The notes under the pieces were generated by a model. The model saw only the letters and a program-made list of their open reading frames with translations, had not been told where the DNA came from and did no database searches. A stretch of 28,807 nt of DNA from IMG/VR virus record IMGVR_UViG_3300042398_000135, positions 1 through 28,807 of that record. One strand, written 5' to 3'. Below, in pieces: positions 23,401 through 28,807 of the stretch (the stretch's first letter is position 1; every line of letters begins with the position of its first letter). Both the position numbers and the translations under genes were made by a program. This stretch comes from a virus.

Positions 23401-26400
23401 ACTTTGTTGTTGGGGCAGCAGTGCCAATCCCGACGTTGCCGCTACTATTGACAAGCAGTCTGGTTGCCGCAGCCGTTGCGTCATATAGCAAAAACGGAGA
23501 ACCAGATGTCGAAGCATCGTTGATGAGACGCCACTCACGGTCAGTCGTTTTTAGGATAAAACGAGAATACCCAGTGCCAGTAGAGGCCGTTGTCTCAGCA
23601 ATAACGTCCGAGTTGCCGAAGGTAGCAGACACCGAACGGATGATACCAGTAACATCCAGCTTATTTGCGGGGCTGGCAGTACCAATCCCGACGTTCGTAC
23701 CATCGTCGTACACCACAGACGCGCTGACAGCCGACGTGCCGTTACCCTTGAGCAGATAGCCCGAAGACAAGGTCGTCGCGCCTGTGCCCCCGTTGGCGAC
23801 GTTCAGTGTGCCTGCAAGTGTGATCGTCCCACTGCTGGTGACTGGGCCGCCCGATGTGGTCAGGCCAGTGGTGCCACCGCTGACGTCGATGCTGGTCACG
23901 GTGCCTGCGCCGCTCGTGGGCGAGGAGATAGTGAAGTTCGGGTACGTGCCCGTCACGGTCGTAGCGCCAGATCCTGTCAGCGACACAACCTGATCTGGGG
24001 CGGTGTTGGTGACGGTGATGGAGCCAGAGGCCGTGATGGGGCCGCCAGAGACGCTGACGCCAGTTCCCGCAGTCAGGTTGACGCTGGTGACGGTGCCGGT
24101 GTTTGACGTAAAGCCAGACGGATTGCTCGCGGGGTACGCTCCGAGGTTCGTCAGGGCCGTCGCCGCGCTCGTCGCACCTGTACCGCCATTGGCAATGGCA
24201 AGTGCGCCAGACGTGATTTGCGACGCAGCGATAGCGATTGCAGATGACGAAGCAGACGTGAGCTGGCCCTGCGCGTTGACCGCGATGACAGGCACAGAGG
24301 ACGCGCTGCCGTATGTCGATGCGCTTACGCCTGTGTTCGTGATGCTGAAGACCGTGCCAGTCAGCGTCAGGCCAGTGCCCGCCGAGTACAGGACCGGCGC
24401 GGCGAACTGCGTAAACGTAATCGGCGTTGTGCCGACAGTGATCGGCAGCGGCGTCTGCTGCACCCACGACGTGTTGGACAGCGTCGATCCCGCCGTGACA
24501 AGGAAGAAGTCGCCCGCGTCAATCTGGTCAACGCCAGTGCCTGCGCTGTCGAAGTCCGTTGCGCGTGTCAGGATGTACGGCGTCGAGCCGCTGCCGACCT
24601 GCGTAACAACGTAGACGCCGTTATTGGCCCCCGCCGCCTCGTCCTTGACCAAGATGCGGTTGCCCGCAACCACGGCCACGCCGTCGACCGAGAGTGCGCC
24701 GTTGGCATTGGCCGTGAGCGTCGCGCCGACGCCAGAAGCGCCGTTGTTGTACGTGTTGGCAGGCAACGCCGCAGCCGTTGCCAAGCGCACGGACTGATGG
24801 AAGTTGATGCCTGACGCGATACTGTCGGCATATGCCTTGTTGACGATGTCGGTGCCGTTGACTGGCGACGTGCTGATTGTGCCTGTGGTGAGCGCAATCG
24901 ACGTGATGTCGGTGTTGGCACCAGAGGCCGCCGCGCTGAGGTTTGTGCGCGCCGTAGCGGCCACGCTCGCGCCTGTCCCGCCATTGGCGATGGCGACGAT
25001 GCCCGTGACGTTTGAGGCCGTGCCGGTCGTGTTCTGGTTGAGCGTCGGAATGTCCGCCGCAACGATAGCGCGGAACGTCGGCGTGCCTGCCGAGCCGTTC
25101 GGTGCCGCAAGGACCGTGTTGGCCGTCTGCGACGCGAAGTTGGACGGCAGGACGGCAAGCGTCCCGCCAAGTGTCAGCGAACCTGCGGACGTCACTGTGC
25201 CGCTCAGGCTCAGGCCGCTGACGGTGCCGGTGCCTGAGACTGACGTCACCGTACCTACGTTAGATGTGAAGCCCGAAGGGTTGCTTGCGGGATACCCACC
25301 TAAGTTCGTTAGAGCAGCGACTGCGTCCGTTGCGCCAGTACCGCCGTTGGCGATGGCAAGCGTGCCGTTGAGGGTCAGTGTGCCCGCCGACGTAACTGGG
25401 CCGCCGGTAAACGACATGCCCGTCGTGCCGCCACTGGCATTGACGCTGGTCACGGTGCCTGCCGTGCTGTCGTTCGATGTGATTGTGAAACTAGGGTACG
25501 TGCCGGTGACAGTCGTCGTGCCTGCGCCTGTCAGCGCCACGACCTGATCGGGCGCAGCGTTGACCAGAGAGCCGCTGGCGAGCGTCAGACCATTGCCGAC
25601 GGAGATTTCCTCCGCAGCGCCGACTGATGCCGTAGTGCGGCCCAGAAGCCGCCCTGTGGCCATCGTGAGGCCGCTGGTGGTGTATGCGCCCGGCGCGACG
25701 TAATCAATGCCTGCGGTGGCCGGAAGCATCTCGGTACCGTTGCCTTTAAGCAAGCCGCTCACGGTCGTCGAAAGCGTAATCGCGGGCACCGTGCTTGCGT
25801 TAGCAACCGTTCCGGCAAAGCCGTTGGCGGTGGTAACAGACACCGAAGTGACCGTACCTGTGCCTGTGATCGTCTGCCAGAACGGCGGAGCCACGCCACC
25901 GCCAGAGACCAACACCTGACCCGCGTTGCCAGCCGTAGGCGTCAAATTCAGCCGGTCGTTGCTGGAATATGCGATGGCACCGACAACAGGAGACAGACTG
26001 TTGCCGGTGCCGCCACGGGACAAGGGGAGCACGCCTTGCGTTTCCGTGGTGTCGCTCAGGTCCACCGCAGGGTGGACGTGATCTCCACGCGCGGCAACAG
26101 TCGAGACACCGGGGGAACCGGGACCGAGAGGCTCAGGCGTTGTAGATGAAAAGATTACAGCGAAAGAACGGTTGGCGGAAAGATCTCCGCCGCCGGTCAG
26201 ACCCGCGCCAGCCGTGATTGTGCGGCTGGTGGGGACGTAATTTGCGAGTACGATAGGTGCCGAGGTCGCAGCCGTGACGCGGCCCTGCGCGTTGACCGTG
26301 AGGACTGGCACGCTGTCGGCGGCACCGTAAGTGCCAGCCGTGACGCCTGTGGTGGTCAGGCGGCTGTCATCGACACCGCCCGGCAAGATGAAGAGCGTGC

Positions 26401-26614
26401 GGTTGGTCGACAGATCTCCGCCGCCACCCAGACCGCTGCCTGTGTTGATTTCACGCGAGGACGGCACCGCGCCGACGGCAGCGATGTTGGCGAACTGGAC
26501 CTTGAAGGTGCGTCCGTCGATGATGTACGGCATGTAGCCGAGCGTGCTCGTTCCCTGATATTCAGGGAGGCCGGTGATGCGGGTAGGGATGAGATTTGTA
26601 GGGACGTTGCTCAA
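20159..26614 (-). CDS. Giant tail fibre with S74 chaperone domain, 2151 aa (fibre B)
   Basis: Start MSNVPTNLIPTRITGLPEYQ, then GYMPYIIDGRTFKVQF and SREINTGSGLGGGGDLS: the usual N-terminal particle-attachment region of this fibre type. Residues about 200-950 are Gly/Thr-rich shaft repeats (VANGGTGAT, GTVTSVSG). They include an inserted module with VDGVAVVAGNRILVKDEAAG and NGVYVVTQVG. The distal half has eight copies of an APIFYDSNNT-x-YY-x-D motif. Residues 2062-2151, from SDARLKKDVETIG, are the S74 chaperone with expected self-cleavage, ending in a coiled coil. The start is TTG at 26614, overlapping the upstream TGA; a GAGGA ribosome site is about 12 bases upstream. G+C drops in the distal half. 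Confidence 0.9.
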   Translation of the reverse strand: MSNVPTNLIPTRITGLPEYQGTSTLGYMPYIIDGRTFKVQFANIAAVGAVPSSREINTGSGLGGGGDLSTNRTLFILPGGVDDSRLTTTGVTAGTYGAADSVPVLTVNAQGRVTAATSAPIVLANYVPTSRTITAGAGLTGGGDLSANRSFAVIFSSTTPEPLGPGSPGVSTVAARGDHVHPAVDLSDTTETQGVLPLSRGGTGNSLSPVVGAIAYSSNDRLNLTPTAGNAGQVLVSGGGVAPPFWQTITGTGTVTSVSVTTANGFAGTVANASTVPAITLSTTVSGLLKGNGTEMLPATAGIDYVAPGAYTTSGLTMATGRLLGRTTASVGAAEEISVGNGLTLASGSLVNAAPDQVVALTGAGTTTVTGTYPSFTITSNDSTAGTVTSVNASGGTTGMSFTGGPVTSAGTLTLNGTLAIANGGTGATDAVAALTNLGGYPASNPSGFTSNVGTVTSVSGTGTVSGLSLSGTVTSAGSLTLGGTLAVLPSNFASQTANTVLAAPNGSAGTPTFRAIVAADIPTLNQNTTGTASNVTGIVAIANGGTGASVAATARTNLSAAASGANTDITSIALTTGTISTSPVNGTDIVNKAYADSIASGINFHQSVRLATAAALPANTYNNGASGVGATLTANANGALSVDGVAVVAGNRILVKDEAAGANNGVYVVTQVGSGSTPYILTRATDFDSAGTGVDQIDAGDFFLVTAGSTLSNTSWVQQTPLPITVGTTPITFTQFAAPVLYSAGTGLTLTGTVFSITNTGVSASTYGSASSVPVIAVNAQGQLTSASSSAIAIAASQITSGALAIANGGTGATSAATALTNLGAYPASNPSGFTSNTGTVTSVNLTAGTGVSVSGGPITASGSITVTNTAPDQVVSLTGSGATTVTGTYPNFTISSPTSGAGTVTSIDVSGGTTGLTTSGGPVTSSGTITLAGTLNVANGGTGATTLSSGYLLKGNGTSAVSASVVYDDGTNVGIGTASPANKLDVTGIIRSVSATFGNSDVIAETTASTGTGYSRFILKTTDREWRLINDASTSGSPFLLYDATAAATRLLVNSSGNVGIGTAAPTTKLTVSDGAITAGAVSDVLIGRYSSVFPTSGAGYFRIRTNNTDSTSGGISVDTLVAGTLTERFVINTSGNVIAAVDMRAPIFYDSNNTAFYADMAGTSNFNQINLGDSTKFIRGGGSGQTILGTGGVNEAYIQVGGSYYSIWNAGNFTPGNYMPISGGTFTGAVTFAANVYNNIGSFPFFANSGSVNYLYTTVNGLRVRNSNDSATALDLTNSGSLTALADMRAPIFYDSNDTGYYIDAASTSNLNALTTQGALNAGNGNLTPAGTTFSNVITGRGTNRVVAFDGNGTVPSVWWTNGGTAIGAIDAISGGGLAHWANNGSSWQQQMAVNYGNVTINTDIRSPIFYDSNNTSYYLDPASGSNLNGTLVNSGGTAMTAGWNRNMMLASTFPVLVFNSANVKYSGIGVDYTTAAAGMYFWVNGSSADVTGTGTVAMNINTGNFVTANDFRAPIFRDSDNTAYYGDFASTSSLNSLIVGTNGSGLAYDAAATGKLYFGSAGGDASTNYHITTNMENVGGNYSKLDFKWYTGQRFYAHYAYGGFRFKEITNSATLFSVGEGDYRVRVYDSISAPIYYDSDNTGFFIDPASTSSLITLLTQNLGVYDSGQTNDPYGKIAVTRATDGNNYSYYGLTRAGQLGAGFGIDTSNRFWWGSATPGYAGVASAIGMTMSMGGTLSVTADVRAPFFYDSNDTSYYIDPNGNTRLNQLLLAGSIATINNFSPANSAIRLTPNLHLNATAGNAVILNWDNGTTSGLTFRIGNGAGSDVFTTYANGATYLPILYDINNTAYYFDGASTSNWNTSGQQGFHTFGNYGLGIVGTYSPTRYQLVWALGDAYKGNADGTSLASAYGLWFSYPSAGGPAANLSTHGLMLIQNGVFQASLDPSMRAIGDMRAPIFYDYNNTAFFVDPNSTSVLSTVRAAGIQHSSGNSAIILDSGVWTQFCDVNGATKLWLGGTADPNNYYNANIHYFRNNSSSITMTIDSSGNVVATANVTAYSDARLKKDVETIGDALGLVGKMRGVTYTRKDTGEAGVGVIAQEMLEVMPQAVHQGTGDNDTLSVAYGNLVGVLIEAIKELEARVAELEGK
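20713..23175 (-). repeat. Eight APIFYDSN repeats in distal fibre B
   Basis: Eight imperfect units coding Asp-x-Arg-Ala-Pro-Ile-Phe-Tyr-Asp-Ser-(Asn/Asp)-(Asn/Asp)-Thr-x-Tyr-Tyr-x-Asp, followed by Ser-Thr-Ser-x-Leu-Asn. They start near plus-strand 20713, 21059, 21341, 21680, 22040, 22360, 22711 and 23146, that is every 280-435 bases. Each unit probably forms one beta-rich shaft segment. Spacing varies because different inserts lie between units. Confidence 0.85.
23780..26000 (-). repeat. Fibre B shaft repeats
   Basis: In-frame Gly/Thr repeats of the NGGTGAT, GTVTSV and GTLTLNGTLA type, related to those in fibre A. A stretch near 25028-25193 encodes nearly the same protein as 13627-13790 in fibre A with many synonymous differences. 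Confidence 0.8.
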
Positions 26615-26931
26615 AACTCGTCATCCTCGAAAAAGATTAGATAATCATCGCTGTCCTCAGTGATGAGGAACTGCTCGCTGTTCTGCGCGATAACGCCCGC
26701 CGGATTTGTAGCGAGAGGCACATCGGGACGCAAGAATGGTAGCAGAATATTGTCCGGCTGGCGAGCGGGAAGGCGATACGGATCGTATTGGTCGCGATCC
26801 CTCTCGCAGACCAGCAAGCCGGGGTAATTTGGGTCGGGCATCAAGTCGGCCAGCGGCATCTTGATGGAGCAGCGCCCACATATGCCGATCGCCAGCGTCG
26901 TATTGCCGCGTGTGTTGAGATAGCGGGGCAT
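26611..26931 (-). CDS. Small three-cysteine protein, 106 aa, paralogue of the next gene
   Basis: Begins MPRYLNTRGNTTLAIGICGR, with Cys18-x2-Cys21 and Cys42 in GLLVCERDRDQYDP, then LPARQPDNILLPFLRPDVPL. It ends in a very acidic tail (FLITEDSDDYLIFFEDDEF) that looks like a short beta-hairpin repeat. It is clearly related to the 77-residue protein of the upstream gene. The layout resembles phage zinc-ribbon proteins, but the fourth Cys expected just after Cys42 is replaced by charged residues. The ATG at 26931 overlaps the upstream TGA as TGATG; an open frame to 27006 lies inside the previous gene. Function unknown; it directly precedes the fibre gene. Confidence 0.7.
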   Translation of the reverse strand: MPRYLNTRGNTTLAIGICGRCSIKMPLADLMPDPNYPGLLVCERDRDQYDPYRLPARQPDNILLPFLRPDVPLATNPAGVIAQNSEQFLITEDSDDYLIFFEDDEF

Positions 26932-27164
26932 CAGCCGTCCAACGCCACGTCTGGGCGCGGAAAGCGCAGGGTGATGTCCTCTGGCTGCCGCGCGGGCTCG
27001 CGCCACGGGTCGTAATCGTCCACGTCGTCGATGCAGACCTTTAGCGTCGGAATATTCCGGTCGCTGTACAGGTCATCAATAGGAAATTTACGCTTGCAGC
27101 GGTCACAAATGCCGATGCCGAGGTGATTTCGCCCGATGGTGTTGATGTAGCCCTCAACAGCCAT
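26931..27164 (-). CDS. Small three-cysteine protein, 77 aa
   Basis: MAVEGYINTIGRNHLGIGIC, then DRCKRKFPIDDL, then LKVCIDDVDDYDPWREPARQ and PEDITLRFPRPDVALDG. Cys20-x2-Cys23 and Cys44 could bind zinc, with Asp residues after Cys44 in place of a fourth Cys. The family is widespread beside head-tail and tail genes of environmental phages in my experience, with no known function. The ATG is preceded by ACGAGG and lies 4 bases after the adaptor's stop; its own stop overlaps the paralogue's start. Confidence 0.7.
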   Translation of the reverse strand: MAVEGYINTIGRNHLGIGICDRCKRKFPIDDLYSDRNIPTLKVCIDDVDDYDPWREPARQPEDITLRFPRPDVALDG

Positions 27165-27168
27165 GATT

Positions 27169-28155
27169 TTACCTCGTGTACGGTGAAATATTGGGGGCGA
27201 TCATCATCGGACTGTTGTCGCGCTCTTCCATTTGCGCGATATTCAGTGAAATCGCCGCCTTTTGGTCCAAAATCGGGATCAAATTGACGTCAACTTCGAC
27301 CAATTCAAGCGCCATTTTGGCCGCCAGACCCGAAACGATAGCCTCAAGCCAGCGTTGGGGCACTTCAACGTCCTGCGTCATGGTACCGACGTCCATAATG
27401 TAGCGCTGACGCCACACGACGATCTGGCAGACGGTCGCAGCCAAGTTCGGCACCGGCCACATGTGCATAATTGGGTTGTTGACCTGACGATCGAACCAAT
27501 ATTGCAGCGGGCGGTTCGACTGAAACGCCTTATTTGGCAAGTTTGTGTAGTCGTCGCGGTTCATGCGCGCCAGCGGGATCTCGGTCGGCGTGTTTGCCAG
27601 ATAAATTTGGCTGAAGCCGAGCGTGCCTGACGTCGCGCGGATGCGGAAATACCGAGACGCCACGCTGCTTTCCAGATCGTACCAAGTCCACTGGCCTGCG
27701 GTCGCGGTTGGCGTCTCAGATTGGATCGTGACCCACGTCACGTTATCGTCTGAACGCTCAAATACGATAGGCACGGCGGGAGCGGACCAAAGGATGCCGG
27801 TGTTGGAGACGAATACGTCGTCGGTGAAGTCCACTTCGCGGGCCGTTGACGTTGTGTAATTGATGCCGGTCACCTGCTGGAGCCAGCGGAAGTTGCTGTT
27901 CAGGATGTCGACTGTGCCGTCGAGCATCGTGATGTCGCCCACGCCGTCGTACAGCGGGTAGATCTGCTTCTCGATGCACCAGAGCGGCGCGCCTTGGTTG
28001 GCCAAGTCGGAGAGGAACAGGTATAGCTGGTCGTTGGCTATGTCGATGTGTTCGGCGGTGATCTGTTGCGCCGTCAGCTTACAGCGACGGATCGCGTTGT
28101 CGATGACGCGCCGCGTGTTAAAATTCGTCTGTGAAACTGTGTCTGAAAACGCCAT
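27169..28155 (-). CDS. Head-tail adaptor-like protein with inserted discoidin-like domain, 328 aa
   Basis: The N-terminal helical part (FNTRRVIDNAIRRCKLTAQQ, then HIDIANDQLYLFLSDLANQG) and the C-terminal part (WFDRQVNNPIMHMWPVPN, then EVPQRWLEAIVSGLAAKMAL) match a common adaptor or tail tubular-like family of environmental short-tailed phages, as I recall it. Between them, at about residues 105-190, lies a beta-rich insert with PIVFERSDDNVTWVTIQSET, GQWTWYDLESSVASRYFRIR and SQIYLANTP, which has the look of an F5/8 type C (discoidin) sugar-binding fold. The ATG at 28155 lacks a clear ribosome site. It follows the intrinsic terminator, so its own promoter or readthrough is needed. Confidence 0.7.
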   Translation of the reverse strand: MAFSDTVSQTNFNTRRVIDNAIRRCKLTAQQITAEHIDIANDQLYLFLSDLANQGAPLWCIEKQIYPLYDGVGDITMLDGTVDILNSNFRWLQQVTGINYTTSTAREVDFTDDVFVSNTGILWSAPAVPIVFERSDDNVTWVTIQSETPTATAGQWTWYDLESSVASRYFRIRATSGTLGFSQIYLANTPTEIPLARMNRDDYTNLPNKAFQSNRPLQYWFDRQVNNPIMHMWPVPNLAATVCQIVVWRQRYIMDVGTMTQDVEVPQRWLEAIVSGLAAKMALELVEVDVNLIPILDQKAAISLNIAQMEERDNSPMMIAPNISPYTR

Positions 28156-28269
28156 AAGGATGTGCTCGCATTGTTATCGCAGCAGCAAGCCGATGACAGC
28201 AAGCACCTCTAGCGTGGGTGGTATAGCGCAAAAACTGCCCGCCAGCAAGGCGAGCAGTTTATTTGCGTA
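28156..28269 (-). promoter_or_regulatory. Intergenic region with a weak promoter candidate
   Basis: This 114-base gap holds a terminator (28230-28260) and, downstream of it on the - strand, a weak TTGCTG, 18 bases, GATAAC promoter-like pair before the adaptor ATG at 28155. Only 3 and 4 of 6 consensus positions match, so it is a suggestion only. Confidence 0.25.
28230..28260 (-). terminator. Intrinsic terminator after the 149-aa gene
   Basis: On the - strand a 12-base-pair stem (AAACTGCTCGCC pairing with GGCGGGCAGTTT, one U-G wobble) closes a 5-base loop and is followed by a run of five T. The stem is fully paired only when transcribed leftward, because the same position is C-A on the other strand. 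It lies 10 bases after the stop of the 149-residue gene. Confidence 0.8.
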
Positions 28270-28719
28270 TTATTTGCACGTACCCTTTGGCATTGCGGTC
28301 AGACCGCCCTTGCTGCGGCGGATCATAGGCTTGCTGCTGTGGGTTGGTACGCCTTTCTTCGACATTACCTTGCCGCCTTTACCGTACCGCGCCTTGTCGC
28401 CTTCCATGACAGCCCCGCGTGGGTCTGCCATCCGCGCGGCTTTACTAATCAAATCGCGGTCGCGGTACCGCATCAGGTCGCCATCCATCACCGAGCCTTT
28501 GGGGTCTACGTTCCGTGCGGCCTTGCTCGCTATACCAGCAAGCACCTTTGACACAGCCGCCGACGCGGGGCCAACGGGCTTTGCCTTCTTGGGGGTTTGT
28601 CCGCCCGGTGTCATGCCAAGCTCTTCGTTCGTCATGCGACGGCCACTGTCCGTTGTAGGGCGTGTGGAAACGCCCTCGTCCATGTACTTCATCCGAGTGC
28701 TATTCTTAAATCCGTCCAT
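28270..28719 (-). CDS. Small basic virion-type protein with internal duplication, 149 aa
   Basis: Very basic protein with a duplicated unit: SKAARNVDPKGSVMDGDLMR and SKAARMADPRGAVMEGDKAR. The end carries RYGKGGKVMSKKGVPTHSSK and SKGGLTAMPKGTCK, Gly-Gly/Lys-rich motifs I have seen in small environmental phage structural-region proteins. No fold or function is known to me. The start is the ATG at 28719 with an AAAGGTAAG ribosome site; the longer frame to 28758 overlaps the upstream gene. A strong terminator follows, so it ends the preceding transcript. Its VM(D/E)G motif is shared with the 952-residue virion protein. Confidence 0.65.
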   Translation of the reverse strand: MDGFKNSTRMKYMDEGVSTRPTTDSGRRMTNEELGMTPGGQTPKKAKPVGPASAAVSKVLAGIASKAARNVDPKGSVMDGDLMRYRDRDLISKAARMADPRGAVMEGDKARYGKGGKVMSKKGVPTHSSKPMIRRSKGGLTAMPKGTCK

Positions 28720-28720
28720 G

Positions 28721-28807
28721 TCACTTACCTTTCTTGCGGGCCGCAGCCATGTTATCAATTAAATTGGGGTAGGGTCGTCCAGCCGCCTTGGCGCGAGCCT
28801 TGGCAGC
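28721..28807 (-). CDS. C-terminal end of a structural-region gene (partial)
   Basis: Read from the right edge on the - strand, an open frame gives an Ala/Lys-rich stretch, then AGRPYPNLIDNMAAARKKGK and TGA at 28721-28723. The RPYPN-(L/I)-x-DN ending is one I recognise from phage proteins near capsid and portal genes. The stop lies one base before the next ATG (28719). Only 28 residues are visible. Confidence 0.6.
   Translation of the reverse strand, partial: AAKARAKAAGRPYPNLIDNMAAARKKGK

Noticed and set aside
24003-25547. Two + strand open frames opposite fibre B (24003-24614 and 24804-25547)
   Set aside because: The same kind of shadow of the fibre repeats, with Val/Pro-rich products mirroring the opposite strand.
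1-28807. tRNA genes, integrase, attachment sites, insertion sequences
   Set aside because: I saw no cloverleaf-like sequence, no integrase or transposase frame and no flanking repeats of the needed kind; a dedicated scan could still find a missed tRNA.

Overview
This window is a block of late (virion and lysis) genes from a tailed double-stranded DNA phage (Caudoviricetes). The evidence is two very large repeat-rich fibre proteins with C-terminal S74-type chaperone domains, a GH19 endolysin among small membrane proteins, two head-tail adaptor-like proteins, a beta-propeller-like tail hub protein, and a run of large Ala/Gly-rich virion proteins like those of short-tailed phages that eject internal proteins. 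The portal, capsid and terminase genes are not here and probably lie beyond the right edge. A lipobox-type small lipoprotein and the GH19 lysin suggest a Gram-negative host. Sampled fibre DNA ranges from about 40% to 70% G+C. The exact host cannot be read from the sequence, and I see no integrase or repressor.

Layout. Only the first 577 bases are coded on the + strand: the end of one gene, a DUF6378-like gene and a 50-residue TTG-start gene, all coupled by 4-base overlaps. They converge, with an 8-base overlap, on a late block that occupies the rest of the window on the - strand. In transcription order (right to left) the late block runs: the end of a structural-type gene; a small basic protein followed by a strong intrinsic terminator; an adaptor with an inserted discoidin-like domain; two paralogous three-cysteine proteins; a 2151-residue fibre; a small DUF7936-like protein; a 65-residue protein; and a Dps/ferritin-like protein.

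The lysis region follows. It has a membrane/coiled-coil protein, a lipoprotein, two related holin-like proteins, a second membrane/coiled-coil protein, the GH19 endolysin and a 60-residue membrane protein. A good sigma70-like promoter (TCGACA, 17 bases, TATTAT) in the only other intergenic gap then starts a second set: adaptor, second fibre (1196 residues), short fibre-associated protein, tail hub protein, a 78-residue protein, and five large or mid-size virion proteins that may form the ejected internal proteins. About sixteen gene junctions are stop/start overlaps, so translational coupling is general.

The most unusual points are: a Dps ferroxidase-type ligand spacing in the small protein next to the lysis genes; a calcium-loop (EF-hand/dockerin-like) motif on the tail of a holin-like protein with a paralogous partner; a short G-x-V-M-(D/E)-G motif shared by two otherwise unrelated virion genes; near-identical protein cassettes in the two fibres whose codons have diverged; and a drop in G+C over the distal half of the large fibre. 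There is no stretch over 300 bases without a gene.
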